DNA from: Liolophura sinensis
Lineage: Eukaryota > Mollusca > Polyplacophora > Chitonida > Chitonidae
Reading direction: 5' to 3'
Assembly: GCF_032854445.1 (NCBI RefSeq)
Contig: NC_088300.1
Location: 51,560,984-51,624,983 of the forward strand
Length of the DNA stretch: 64,000 nt
Shown here piece by piece: positions 14,401-29,400 of this stretch. The translations under genes and the position numbers were made by a program. The first letter of the stretch is position 1. Each line of letters opens with the position of its first letter. The notes beneath the pieces were generated by a model. It did no database searches. It was not told the DNA's origin and saw only the letters and a list, made by a program, of their open reading frames with translations.

Positions 14401-17400
14401 AACCATGTGATGTCAAGTACCAGACAAACTACCTGGTGTGAAGTTAAAGATCATTGTCTAACCAGATTGCTGGTAGCACTTTGAATTGCTCCTCCAATGA
14501 GTGTTCATAAAACAAAGAAGTCACTTGCAGCCGAAATGGCCCACGAAGATTGTAGTGCAAAATGTTAGTTCAATTTTGTGTTCTGTATGTATATAGAATG
14601 GGTATATAAGGTGAAGAGGGTGGGTCTTGCATGGATGTGGTCTACACTGTTGGAGATAGTGAAATTTGTTATGTGCAGAGACCGTTTGTTTAGTACAGGT
14701 GAGTACATAGGTAATGTCTGGCTGTATATGTTGCAGCTTCCCCATGATTCAGCTTTGCCTTTGTGAAGGGCAAATGTTGGGGTGACATTGTCGAGGGTAT
14801 TAGTTATATATAGGCTTTATTGAAAGGCTGCACGCAGATGTATTGATGCTGTGAGAAGTTAAGGTGAGGTGTTATGTGTGATCGTTATGGGCAAATTGTA
14901 TGGGCTGGGTAATTAACTAGAACTCTGCAGGAGATTGATTAGGTGTGTGGGTTAGTGTTTGGATTGTCTAATACAGCTACTCACTTAAACTGGTCTGAGG
15001 ACAGTAAACAATCGTTGACAACTACAGCTGTAGTATTTTCTGTGAAACACCAATGACATTGATCCACTTAGGGAATGATAAACATTTGATGTTCACTAAT
15101 GTAGACAGTATGTACTATGTAACTTATATTAATATGAGGTTTCTGAATGTATTACACAAATGCTGAATGCCTGTAATTGCCTTAATATAGGATACCTGCA
15201 AACATTGAAAATAAAGTTTACCTGCAAACATAAATATAAATAACAGCAGGAATATAGGATACCTGTAAACACCATTAAATTCCTAGAAAGTCTACAAGTA
15301 TCATAGATGTAGGATGCCTGTAAACACCATTAAATACACAGTAAAATGTCAAAGTATCATAGATGTTGGAGTGCTTATAACACCATTTATATAGTATGTC
15401 TACATGCAACGTACATGTGGCTTTGATCATCTGTGGGCCTTAACCATACTCTGGTAATCTTCACCAATAGTTGAATTTAAAATCATTAATCTGTGAGCAA
15501 ATTTGCGGCAGTTTCAATCCTGGTGGCTGTTTATTTCCTAGATAAAAGTGGTGGAAACAAAATTGATTGACCTACTGCCAGCATACTGATCATGAAATCT
15601 CAATGTGTCTTCATGTGACTTACTATGTATACAGGCCACGAAATTTGACATGAATGAAATGATCGTTCCCGTGTTGGTTACTTATAGTGTAATTGTGCGT
15701 ACCGATAAATCGGTTACGCTCATCTGTGCCTGCTCAGCATAGAGTTACCTACACAAGATTGCCGGCCATCCTCCACATGATATCACGACAGCTGCGACAA
15801 AATAGAAGTTGTAACAGTTGTTAGAGCCACCTCCTTCCAGGTTCTTTGAGTACTTATTCGTTGGCAAAAAAACAAGCGCCTTTTGTGAAGGAAAGCTGGG
15901 ATTTCACTGGACATGTTTGATCACTGACCATACTGCAATACAACCAACTTCATATGCGAATGAGTCAGCCACGTGTTCACGCAACCAATTTGTGTAAACA
16001 CTTGGTCTGTTTTCGCGTCGGAATGGAACGATCAGTTATTCAAGGCTTAAAACCCGTAACCGATTTTTTGGTTACGTCAAACACCCAAATTTCATGACCT
16101 CGTATATGTATCTGTACTTCTGCTGTTTGACACTCAGTGAAGAAAAAAAAAACAAAAGAAGTAAACAAGACACTGAGTTATTAAATATCCCTTAGAAGGT
16201 GTCCAAATTTACATCCATTAGCTTGGGAAAAAAATTGTTTTTTCTTCTAATAAAAGAAAGCTTGATAGCATTATTCTACAGTAACCACTTTGTCACAGTT
16301 TTGGTTATTTGACAGTGGTAATTACTCGCGAATCAAAGCTTTGTCAATCTGTCATATTATAAAGTACTCGCCATTATGTACAAAGCCAAGAAAGTCTGAC
16401 ACCTTGAGCAATGAGATTTTCTTGTCTGAGAAGGGTATTTTGTCTGTGTCATGAAGTGTTATGGATTTTAGGGAAGAATTGGAAGGTAATCTGTTGTTTA
16501 TCCGGCTTGTGCGAGATGCATTGCCTGTGATCCAGGAAACACTGTGTTCATCAGACAATAGCTTATCATAAGCCGACTTCAGTGCACATGTCTTATCAAC
16601 ACCACACACACTTATCAGGCAGAAAAAAGAAGCACTGCAGATCAGTGGACTGAGTCAGCACAATAAAAGCTGAAGTAACTTAGTGTGAAGAGGAAAAATG
16701 TATGTCATGTATTTGCGTGTTTAATTCTTCAGTGATGACAATCCCATAATCACCTTAGTGAAAGTGACTTAAATAAAAAAAAAAATTTTGAAGTAATATT
16801 TTGATATACAAGACTATTAGATATAAAAGCCTAACTAAAGTTGCTATTGTATTGGTTAAAGGTAATTATAGCAGACTGGTACGGTGTACTGTCATCAATA
16901 ACATTCTGTGGAAACATGTAAAAATACTAATGATATATGGACATTTTCACAAATTTTAGGAGGCATACCTGTATAAAAACTATATTTGTGTCCGTCGACT
17001 AGATTATGTCCGATGCTAATTGGTTTTTTTAATTCTGTGTATAGTATATACATGTCTACATATATCTACATGAATATATATTTCTTTGTGCATTAATTTC
17101 ACCAGGATCTGACCATGCCTGCCTATCATTAAATGTTTCACTATTTTACACTTACAGTTGTAAAAATTATGTTATTTATTTGCATACACAAAAAGGCGTA
17201 AGAGTGTGTCACTGACACAATGTATGCATGCCCAGCAGCTATGGTTAGAGACTAGTGGATGCTTAAAATAGGCTTTTGTTTGGCATCTGTGAAAGAGCAC
17301 ATACTTGCCTTGCTACACTCTTACCCCACCTCTGATTGGGTAAAACACATGTCTCTTTGTGGTTTTCATTACAAGAGTGAGAGGCAGACTATCACATCCC

Positions 17401-20400
17401 AGTACAGGTATTATAGTAAATGTCAAGTATGTGTGATAATTGCTTCAGTCATGCTGTGTTTGTAAAGCTCCTGCTATGTTAGCATGCTTATTGAGTATAC
17501 GCATTTTCATCTGTATGGATATATACAACTATTAAAACTGGTATGTATAAGGCAGGGTGGCTGGCTTAATCATTTGGTTAAAATGTTCTTTGGTGGTGTC
17601 CATGTAATTCAATCTGCCACTGACCAGTGGGATCATAATCTGGACTCAAGCTGTCATTTGTAATCTTGCAGTTTTATGTCTGAAGGTTTGTTAGGTACCA
17701 GATGAAGATTCACGGTTTGTTCGATGCACTCTTTTTTAAACACCAAACAAATAAATGATTGTATAAATAAATAAACCCGAAATTCTTCTTGTCAAAATGG
17801 ATAAAATGGACTTGGCGTATGTTTCTCCATGCACATACTGTAAGTCACTTAAAATTTCAAAAAGTGCATTTTTAGAGGCAAGTATATCTCATAAAATATT
17901 ATTTTTGTTAATGAGACTTACATTTTCCATGTAGGATATCATGTTACCTTCCAAACAAACAGTTCTAAAATCAAAAGAACTCCCAAAAATCAGGAAAAGT
18001 TAGGAACTTAGTCATGAATGAATGTTTAGGTCATTTAGGGTCGTAGGTTTAGCCAAGGGGTGTCTCAGAGTCCTCGAGACGCCCTACTCTGATAAAATTA
18101 ACATGGGAGAGAAAAGGAAAATAGGAGAAAACTGGAAATGAGAGGTTCTGATTTCAAGTTCTGGCTAAATCTCTGTTTAGAGTAGATGTTTTGAGGAATA
18201 AGTGACTCTCTGCTCATGATTCACAGTTCCATGCTCCAGATTACACGGCAGCTCTGATTTTAGTAGTTGTCTCATGGATAATTATTGTATTGAACAAATT
18301 TAATATGAATGGAAATATTTGTGCGCAGAACATGCAGAAAAGTTATGACTTTAAAACATTTGTGGTTTAATTGTTACTGACAGTATCAGGCAGTCTATAA
18401 TTTTTGGGTCATTATTTTTTTCCTTTTGTCGCATTTTATAGTCACATTTGTATAGATCTTGTCTGGATCTGATATTCATCTACGGCAGTTGTTTGTATGT
18501 AGCAAAAGTGCGTTCTGCCCCAGGCCTGGGGGTACTCAGCTCAGGTATTGAAAGGCCCATTATTTTTATCTTCTGATAGTAAAACCTTGGATGTCTCCAG
18601 GATACTGTATTGTCTCTGTGCAATCAGCATCCCTCAATGTGTGATAAGCATCTGTCTATAGTCTATATAGTTTCCATAGTCTAAAGGGCTGGTACAGCTT
18701 GGTGTACATGCACATGTATTTGTGTAAAGGTACATCACCTTCTGGGATTTAGTCTGTCAGTGTACATGTATAGTGCATTCTGATGCGTGATATTATAGGC
18801 TGATTCAGGGGATTAACAGTTTGGTAATTGTACAGGCTTGTGATTGCAACTGGTTGGTATTGTATAAACGCCTGCCAGGTATTCTTTTGTATACTCTGAT
18901 GCATGTTCATGTACATGAGGTTAATGGGCTGATATTGACTTTCACAGACTGATTCCCATACATATATCTGCTGATACATTTCTATAGTATACATGTGGAC
19001 TAAGTTCTAAGGATTCTTTGATTTTTTACATGGGTTTTATAAAGACTTTGTATAACCCTAAATTTCATTCCTGACTAACTTGCCCATTTTTCCTGATTCT
19101 GAGAGTTTATTGATTTTAGAAAGGTGTTTTGGAACGCCCTTTACGGACTACGAATGGTATATGAATGTCAGACTTGACGCTTATATTTTGAGGTTTTCTT
19201 GGAACATGAGATGATATAAAAAATGGGCAAAGTTTGAGATCATCTAGGGTATATTTGCTGAGGATTTAAAAATTTGATGTGCAATGTATGAAGTGTTCTT
19301 CTGTCCTGAAGTAGCAGGCATTTGAGTATGTGATATTTCATTTTGAGAGTCACTTGTACCCTAGAACATGTGGTCTTTAAGCACAGTGCAGTGTGATCTG
19401 AATTAATGTTGTCTAGGCCTGGGGCAGGGATATAAGGCAACAAGTGTGCAAGGAGCAAGCCTCACACCCTCAGCTGATGTTATACACAGTTATATAACAG
19501 CTTTCCTTGTCACCCAGGAGGCTTAAGATGCAGGCTTAATGACCACTTCCCTGATGTTCTTCTGTGTTGCCATGGAGACCGACACTTAACCCATCTGGTG
19601 GCATTCTTTGTGTTTTTCAGGATGTGTCTAAAGAAGATGGGGAGGAAGAGAAACCAGGCTGTTCGTGCGACACTGATCTGACCACTGCTTTGACCAGTCA
19701 ACTGACCGCTGCACAGAAGGTAAGACCCACCTGATAACCATTCTCATGAACATGTTTGCTTTCAGGTACAATTATGCACATATGCAAAATCTGTTTATGT
19801 GCAACTGGGAATTTTGGTTGCAAAAGATTAAAGAAATTATATACATGTAGTTAATTCGTCCTGTCACTGGGTGCATTCAGTCATATGTACTGTATGTTTT
19901 AGCTAGTGGTTACACAAGTTAAAAAAGTGTCTGTGGATTCTAAGGTGTGTTATGTCTAAGGTAGCAAGAAGATGCTTCCTAAATCTTATTTAAATGTATG
20001 TATATTTATGCGGAAAAAAATGAGCTTAGTATGAAACATTCTGTCAATCAAATTATGGCAGAAATAATATGGGGCACTTACAGCTGATCAGCTGTTAGTT
20101 CTGAACGAAATTCAGAAAATAGGCCTGTACACCTTGAGCATTGTAGTCGTGTTCAAATGCAATATCCATTGGGTCTGCTAGGCCAAGCGAAGTTTGTCAG
20201 GTGACTGGTATTGTATGGTTGTATCTCTCATTGCATGCTCTTCCTGGCATTCCCCTACTCATAATACTAGCTATCATTTTTTGGCATATAAAAGAGAAAT
20301 ATTAAAATGTAAATGATAATGAAATAAATAAAATGAAACATTTTTGTAAATTTTGCATGCTGCTTAAAAAACTTCATGCCTTTGTTAAACTTCATACTTG

Positions 20401-23400
20401 GATGGCATCAAGGCATTCCAGTTTTATCCAGGTCATAACACAGTCATTGTGTGTACTGTATGGTATAAAATTTGTTATCATTTAGTCTTATCAGTTTTCA
20501 TTTAGATCGTTAATTACCAGTTCTTATGTTCAGACCTTTAAGTATTCTTAAATTGAGAATTCATGAAGCAAAACAGGGCTTGTTTACAGCGCTAATCACA
20601 GTATGCGTGAAATTACAGCATTGATGGAGCATTTTAGTGATCAGTTGGCTTTTATGCTTGTGAATGAGTGGAAAATCAGATAGCATGTTTGAGATTAAGA
20701 ATCAAGTAAAATCAGTTAGGGGATGTTGGAATACCTGTCTTTGTCTCTTACTGACTTTCACATGGTGTTTCTACCAGGAATATCAAAATGAAGTTGTATT
20801 CAGTGTACATGTATATATTCTACATACTTCTGTTGTGAAGTAAAATATTTACGATATCACTAGGGATGATCATGATAATGGTAGGTACTGTTATGCACAG
20901 ACATGCCCCAGGCTTATGCATACAGGCAGGCACTGTGGGGTTGTGCATTTACTGTTGTGTTAACCACAGTATCAGCAACATTAACTAGGGAAATATTTTA
21001 CACTTTTTTAACATTCCACCTAACAAAAAATAAAACAAAGCATTGGCATTTGACATTGGAATTTTGTTTCAGTTTAAAATTAGTCTAGGAGTAAACAAAC
21101 AGTTAACTTACTGGGAGTTTAAGATCATGAATAAGATATTTTAATTGGCTTGATTCCATTGATCTTTGAAAGGTGTTTTGAGGTTTGCTTGGATAGGGAG
21201 TTTGCTTGAAAAGGGTAGAAAAATGTAAATGTCAGCATCAGAAGAAATATTTTATGTCCTTTATTTGCCTCAGAAAATATACTTTTTGAGTGAATTTTAG
21301 AACAAATACATGTACATTAAATGATCATATGCAATCTATTAATTCATGTGCCAATATTAACAGCATTTCAAAGTTTGTTTCAAAAATGTATGGAAATTAA
21401 AGTGATTTTTAGTCAACAGTGAACTAGTGCCTATAAAATAAGTATGTTGTAAACAAAGTAAATTATACAATAGTTTATAAATATTAGATGTGTGAATAAT
21501 TTGCGATACAAATTTGAATTGTGTAATACAATGAGTACGTCATGTTACACTACCACATGCGTACTGGGACATGTGAGGGACTTGCACTGTATCAGTCCTT
21601 CACAACATGTCATGTTACACCATGCATACCGGGGCATGTGAGGGACTTCCACTGTATCAGTCCTTCACAACATGCAGTATGTACATGTCATGTTACACTA
21701 CCACATGCATACCGGGGCGTGTGAGGGACTTGCGCTGTATCAGTTCATCATAACATATAGTATGTTTATGTCATGTTACACTACCACATGCATACCGGGG
21801 CGTGTGAGGGACTTGCACTGTATCAGTCAGTCATAACATACAGTATGTTTATGTCATGTTACACTACCACATGCATACCGGGGCGTGTGAGGGACTTGCA
21901 CTGTATCAGTTCATCATAACATATAGTATGTTTATGTCATGTTACACTACCACATGCATACCGGGGCGTGTGAGGGACTTGCACTGTATCAGTTCATCAT
22001 AACATATAGTATGTACATGCATGAACAAGTGGTCCATAAATGATTATTGATGAGCAGTATTTGAATGTTTCATACATGTGATCATCAAGTTTGTGCTGTG
22101 CTGAAGGGAGTATCATTTATATGACAACAGATCTTAATTGTGCCTGAATAATTCATGGGGAATTTTCATTTTTGTTTGACATTTGGTTTCAGATTTGTAT
22201 AAATTTGCAGCTATTGTAACATTGTTGTTACCTCCCCTTTCCCACCCCACATCAGTGCATGAACATGCCAAGCAGATGCAATTGTTTAATATGCATTATG
22301 CATTATCAGCCCAGTTGACAGTTATGTTTTGCTTAAATATTCACACTTTATGTAAACATTATGAAGAGACACATAATGTAGATATGGTTTTAAAGATCAG
22401 TCAGATCAGAAGTATCACAATCAGAGTAAAAGGACCAGTTAAATCATTTGGATGGATCATCTCTGCTTCATCAAAGAGGTGTTTCTTCCTTATTTATGTG
22501 TAGTATTTTTTGATAGTTTTTGGGCTAGTTGTTCTAGATTTGCAAACAGTTATCTTTTTTTTTTTTTTTTTTTTTACAAGGGAAGTATTATTCAAAATTG
22601 ATCCTCAAAGTTGAGGGAAAGGATTAACCTCTGGCATAGAATGCCATTGAGTGTCAACTGAAAAATCTCATAGAACCCAGCAAGATTTTTGTGTTAATGT
22701 CACTGCAACATACTAATTGCAAGAATGTTCAAACCAATTAGCAACTCTGTGTTAAGAGAATGCTCAACAGCGCAAAAGTTGTATTTTTAATGTAGTGATT
22801 TTTTGTTGTAAAAATGGCTTTGAAGTTACCTGATATTTAACCACATTTTTGTTCACTTTTCAGCGAATCCTCAAGTTGGAGAATGTCTTCCAAGACGTGA
22901 ACAAAGCTGTTGAGGTCTACAAGGACAAACTCAGCATGTCTGACAGTGCGAGAGAGAGGGATAGGGAAGTGATGGAATCTCTGAGGGCACAGCTACACCA
23001 GCTTGCTGATGACCCGTCCACGGGGGGACGAATCCTCAAAGAGAGGCTGGAAAAACTAGAACAGGCTGAAAAGGTTAGGATTGCTAAACTGTAAATATCC
23101 ATAACTAGGTTCATGAATTCTGTTTATTCAAATTCAGAATTTGTTTCATTCTATTTGTTCACTTCAAAAATGAAAATGTCAAAACTTCTCATCAGATTTA
23201 TGACATATACAGACCCTTTGTCAGTAATTTGTGATGATGTGTACAATGTGGTCTGTACATGTTTAAACCACATCTGAATTAAGCAGCAACAGATAAATTT
23301 TCTCAAGATATTGATTATTACAGAAGTCTCTCGCTGACAAATTTAATAAGTCTGTGTCTGTGTTTTTGTTTTGACTTCTGTGAATTAAATGATGTCAAAT

Positions 23401-26400
23401 GGTTTGGCTACACATGTAAATGGAAAAAGTTTGAGTTTACACTTAGAAACTCAAACTGTAAACCTTTCCTGATCTTATCTTTTTGGGAACTTTCCCATCT
23501 AGATAACAAATATTGATATTTTTTTTGACTGAATGTCACCATATCAGATGGAATACTGCATTTTTTACAGCAATACATGAATAGAATAAAAGTAATAATT
23601 TAATGTTTGACCGTATAATTGCTCAAGCATTTCTTCTGTAATTCCAATTGTCTGTCTTCAGAGAGCAGACAATCTTGAGAAAACAGCATGGGAGTTACAG
23701 TCCAAGGTGATATGTCTACAGCAGGATAAACACTCTCTGGAGGAGAGGCTGGAAGGCTCTGAGCATGGTCGTATTATTATCCTGGCTGAGGATGCAGAAG
23801 TTCAGGAGGAGATGGAGAAACTTAGGGTAGTTATCTCCCTTGATCATGTTCATCTCACTGTTTTGTAGATTTAGTGATAAAGGCTTCTGTATGTGAAGTT
23901 GGCATGTTGCAATTTGTATGCCAAAAGTGAAGTGAGGGAGTAAAAAATAGGACGGTGCCTGTGTTTGTGGTTGACCTTCATCTTAGATGTTTATTGACAA
24001 AAGTAGATTGAATCAACATCCCTCTACCACATGACAGCATTGGCCATTTTCTTTACTTCTCTCCACAAGTGCTGGTCCTTATTCAAGGTTTCACTCTTGC
24101 TACAGTCGAATTTACTTTGAAAAGAAAAAAAAATTGGAGCTTTACATCAGGAGGTTTGATACATGCCTGGAAAAGGAGGAAGGTTTCCACTGGGCTCTAT
24201 GCCAAGTACCTCAACCCCCCTCTCAAACCTGACATTAATATAAAACCTCAATGAAACAGATAAGTACATAGGCATGTTACTGCTTGTCAGGGCTCGCAAA
24301 ATCTGAAATAATCTGGAAGCCCTTCGGGCAGCCTACATTGGAAATTTGGCGGCCGAGATTTTTTCAGATAGCCCAACAACATTTGGAGTAACCATCTTCA
24401 TTAAATTCACATTTGCAGCTTTCCAAACAGATCCATGTATTTGTTCATTCTTAAAATTTTTGTTTTATAATTCAAATTATCATTTTGTTTCTAAATGTCA
24501 TAGTACTTTTCACTTACTACGATGACTGTTAAAATTTATTCATGTAATTGATGTTAACGCTGCACTCAAGAAGATTCATCAAGGAAATTTGGCACTGATA
24601 CATTTTACAATACATGTATGCACGTGAGGTAGAATGACCAGCCAACTTGATCGGCAAGCAAGATGATATGGATGAACGTCTGTAATTGTTTCTCCAGTCA
24701 TCATACAAATACAATTTAAGTTTATTAGGTATTCATTTCATTCACATTCAGTCTGAAAATTTGGTAGCAAATTGAGCAGGTGATTTTGCGAGCCCTCTTT
24801 GTTCTGAATAGTGTATGGCTCATTTGCATTGTTTAATAGTGATTGTAATTGATTTGCAACTGGTAGACAAACATTTTTGCTTATGGGTTGGTTAGAGATC
24901 CTTAAACTGTAACGAAGGTTCATATTTCGGACCGTTTAATGAACTGTTTATCTTAGTATCTTAAGCAACCATTTTTATTTTGCAGGCCAAAGTCAGCAGC
25001 TGTGAAAAATCAGAGACAGAGTTGATGGAGAAAAACTTGTCCCTAGAGAAGGAGATTTACAAATCTCGGACAGAGAACACTGAGCTGACCACTCAGGTGG
25101 ACAGTCTAACTGACCAAATAGAGAGGTTAAAAGTGGAGCTGGACAGGCTCAGCAACCGTCATGGCATCTCTGAGAACCATGAGGATGCCTCAGAGACTTT
25201 GACCACTCTTAGGGAGGAGATAGCTCACTTACAATCTGAACTTGATGAAAAGAACTCTGAGATAAACCACCTGAAAAATTTACTGTTTGACGGAGATGTG
25301 CTGGAGCAGATTCGGCAACTTGGACAGGAAATGGGCGTGATTAAAGAGGAGAACATGACACTACGCAATCAGCTCCGTGAGAAAGGGAGTCCCAAAGTGG
25401 ATGAACGACTGAGATCTTTGATTCTGGAACCAAAGGGAGATAGCTCTTCAAAACACAGTGTGGAGGACCTGCAACAAGATCTAGATAATGCCAACGCCCA
25501 GATTGAGCAGTTGAGGAAAAAATTACGCTTGGCAGAGGACACTATTAATGACCTTGAATCCAGTGAAGGAGAACTGAGGGACAATTTAGAGGTCACTGAG
25601 AAGAAAGAGGTGGATTACAAAAAGAAAATCAGCAGCTATCAGAAGACAATACGCGACTTGCGTGACCAGCTTGCGGACAGAGACCTTGTGGAGGAAAGTT
25701 TGCAAGAGAAGGTGAGTTATACCTGGATGTTCAGGCATATGTTTAACATAACATAACAAATATGTTTTTTATTGAGTTGATTGTATTAATCTTTTATAGT
25801 GATAAAAAAGACACACATATATATTACAGTTGAACTTTCAAATTGAGTAAACATTTTAAACAGTTTTTACATAGATGGAAATGTTTTATTTCTTTTTCAG
25901 TATTCACTAAAAATATTGTGGCAAGAGGTTTTTTTTTGTCTATTTGTCTAACTTTCTCATGCCTTGAGCTGTACCTTGCATTTATACTTATAGCAATTAG
26001 TGTGGTACAATTTTTGCACCCCTGTGTTGTATTCTGCTATTTCTGGAGAAAGGAGAAGTGCCTTTGAGACAATTGAGACCATAAATACTTGTATATTCAA
26101 AAATGACACCTGCACAGTTCACTTTAAACAAACTTTACTATAACCATTATAGGTTTTATAAAGCACGTGGGCATTACACATGGGCACATGTAGCCTACTG
26201 TGACCAATACCGTCAGGACTGACTTCTTTTCTTGTTTTGTGTACATGTGGTTTCATCCACCATGGGGACTGATAATTTTGTTCAGTATTGAGGATGAACA
26301 TGTAAGCCAGACAGTAGGCTATACAAGTTATCTATCATTCATTTAAAGCTAAATATATTTTTTGTGTTTCTCTCTTGCAGTTGAATTCACTGGTTGATTT

Positions 26401-29400
26401 GGAAGCTGCTCAAGCTAAGCGCATTGCTGAGTTGGAGTCAATCGAAGCCTCGCTAAATCACCGCTTAGAGCTGAAGGACCAAGTAGCAGTTGACTTTGAC
26501 CTTGTGGCATCTTTGGAATCTACAGTAGAAAATTTACAGTCCAAAAATCGTGACTTAGAACAAAAAGTGGAAGAATTGGAAGACAGTGAAGCCACGCTGA
26601 AGAAGAACTGGCAGGCTGTAGCGGAAGAGGACACCAGTCGGATTATGCATTTAGAGGAGAAAGTGCGAACCCTTGATCTGACCAATCATCAGCTGAAAAA
26701 CAAACTGCGTGAAGACGAGGCTGATGCAGCCTTAATTGACGAAGTTGTGTTTTCTCCTATCTCCTCAGGACCCAAGACTGGTAGCAGGTCAGAATCAAAC
26801 TTAAACATGATTGGTCGTGAGAGTTCACCCTCTGACCTTGGTGCAAAAGTGGAGGAATTGGAAAATAGACTTCAGCTTGTGTCTGAGGAGAAAAATTCCA
26901 AAATTGAATCTCTTCAAGAAAAACTTGATGTTTTGCGAGAAACGGAAATCAAACTCAGTGAAACAGTGTTCGAAATGGAACAGGAAGAAAAACATTTGCG
27001 AGCTAAACTTGCACTGTACGAGAACTCTGTTGTAACAGTTGAAAACATGGCTAGGTACGAACAGAAGTTGGAAGAAATGAAGAATTCTGAACATGATTTG
27101 CTCAATCGAATGAATTCTTTAGAAAATCGTGAGTTTGATTTGAAGGATAAATTAGAGGAGACTGAGATGAAGTACAAATCTGAGGTTGACAAATTGGAGA
27201 GGAATATTTCTAATTATCAGAAACTGGAAGAAAAATTACTGGACAAAATTCATGATCTAGAGACTAAAAATAAAGAACTTGAGAAAAAATCCAAACAGTC
27301 TAGAAGTTCTGGTTCTGGTAGGGAAGGATCTCATAAATCAGTCCCTAATCCAGAGACTGAACGTCAACTGAATGACCTGAGGACTAGGGTGAGGGAACTC
27401 AGGGCAAAGGTTAGCTCCCTTGAAAAACAGAACAAAGAGCTAAAGGAGAAGCTGGCTGCCCTGAATACAGAGAGAGAAGAGCTCTTAGCCAAAAACAGCA
27501 AACTCAAATCTAGACTGTCAGATTTGGAGTACTTGGAGAAGAAAGTTGAAGTTCTTCAGGATGCTGAAGCCAAATTCTCCGAAAGAGTCTGTGAACTTGA
27601 GCAAGCCAATTCTCAGTTAGAGCAGCAGTTACAGGCTAGTCATGAGGAGAGTTCATCTGTAAATGCTAAACAGGAAAGTGTAAACAAAACCTCATCTGCA
27701 TTATTTGAGAAAAACCAACAGCTTGAGGAAGAGAACCAGAGCTTGTCTTTACTGGTTCAGAGACAATCAAAGATGCAAGTAGATGGTGAATCTCTCCGTG
27801 AAAAAGTCACACTATTGGAAAAAGCCGAGGACAAACTCATGGAACGCGTGATGGAACTGGAGCAGTCAGAAGAACTGTTGAAGGCTCAGTTGGCTAGAGC
27901 TGAGGAGGCAACCTCAGTTCTTCCTGAGCTCCAGAATAAATTGCACACGACAGAAGACGCCACAGAATCCTTACAAAGCACACTCCGAGAGTGGCAGGAA
28001 AAGTACAATAAACTTCGTGAGGAAATGGCGAACTTGGAGAATGTGAGGACGAAGGACAAGCAGAAGATCACCATGTTGCTGGAGACAGAAGAGAATCTCA
28101 CAGAAGCCCTGACGACACAGAAACAACGGGAGCATGAACTGGAGGAAGATCTGGAAGCCTCTGAGGAACGCATTGAAGAACTGCAGCTCAAAGTACAAGA
28201 GCTTCAAGAGGAGTGTGACCAAGTAAGGAGCGAACTGAGAGATGTGGGTGAGCACAGAAACGAGGGCAATGTTGAAGACCTGCAGGCTGAGCTAGAGGCA
28301 ACCCAGGAAAAACTGGAGGAGATTCAGACAGAGTATGAGCAGACCATTGGAGAGCTTGAGAACAATGAGAGAAAACAAAGGGAAGCTTATGAGGGAAAGA
28401 TCAGTGAACTCAAAGAAGCGGAGAAAATTACGAAGCAAACTCTTCAGGAAGAGACTGCTGTGAAAGTCAATGCCCTTCACGCCAAAATAGACGATGTCAG
28501 TCTTCAGTTAGAAAAACAACTAGAGCTGAACAAAACTAGAGAAGAAGTAACCCAGAAACTGACCAATGAAAATGCTCAACAGAAAGAAAAGATCAGCCAA
28601 CTGGAAATGTTGGTTGATGCTTTAAAATCTCTTCAACCAGAATCTGAATCTTTTTCCAAAATTTCTGGTATTACCAGTGACAACCAGATTGAAGCTAAGG
28701 CTGAACCAAAACGGTACCAAAGCACATGTAGTTTTACATTCCAACCATCCACTGCCTCAAAACAAGTCCTCAGTCATCAGGAAAGTTTTGAGAATCGCAC
28801 TGCAGAAGGCTCAGAGACAGAAAGCCAAACTCATGCTCAAATGAGCAATATTTCCCAGGATTCAAGTCTGGATGAACTTTTACAGGAAAGAGAACGATTG
28901 CTCATTGAAATTGAGGAACTGAAACATGCACTAGATCAGACTTGGGCTCAGTCAGAGAGACTGCAAAAAATAACCATTGAGGAAACAAAGTCTGAGTTCA
29001 TCACCAAAGAAATCATTTATAGAGCAAAAGTTGACCAGTTGAATGGAAAACTTAATAAGGATTCAATTTCTAGTCGACATAATAAATCAAATTCTCTGCA
29101 AGAGATGGCTGCTTTGAGAGACACTTTGGAGGAATTGAAAAAGCGAGAAGCGCTGTATTGTAGAGAGATCGAGAGTATGCGTAATAACTTTCATCAGCTT
29201 CGTCAAAGTGCTCAGTTGCCAAAGGGACCAGTCATTAATTTACCTCACAAAAAATACTCAGAGATGACTCAGAAAGAACTCTTGGAGACAGTACATGTGT
29301 TAGAAGGGGAACAAAAAGTATTACGTAAAAATCTGGAGGAATTAAATGAACAGTTTGTGACTTTCCGGGAAGCATTGGATGAGATTACTGCCTGTCTACG

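Larger units (their letters stand above)
2433..19620 (+). other. Large first intron (about 17.2 kb)
   Basis: This intron runs from gtgagt to ttttcag. It contains the SINE copies at 6749, 7926 and 9675, a 93-bp direct duplication (8906 and 9561), a mariner-type element at 10653, diverged repeats near 15186 and a foldback MITE at 15634. No additional exon with both splice sites and coding character was found. Confidence 0.6.
19720..22863 (+). other. Intron 2 with a minisatellite
   Basis: It contains a degraded SINE-like segment near 20225-20335, the 83-bp tandem array at 21540-22019 and a poly-T run at about 22555-22576. No exon was seen. Confidence 0.6.

Noticed and set aside
26458-28480. Several minus-strand open frames under the giant exon
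   Set aside because: Ser/Phe/Leu-rich shadows of a Glu/Lys-rich coiled coil on the opposite strand.
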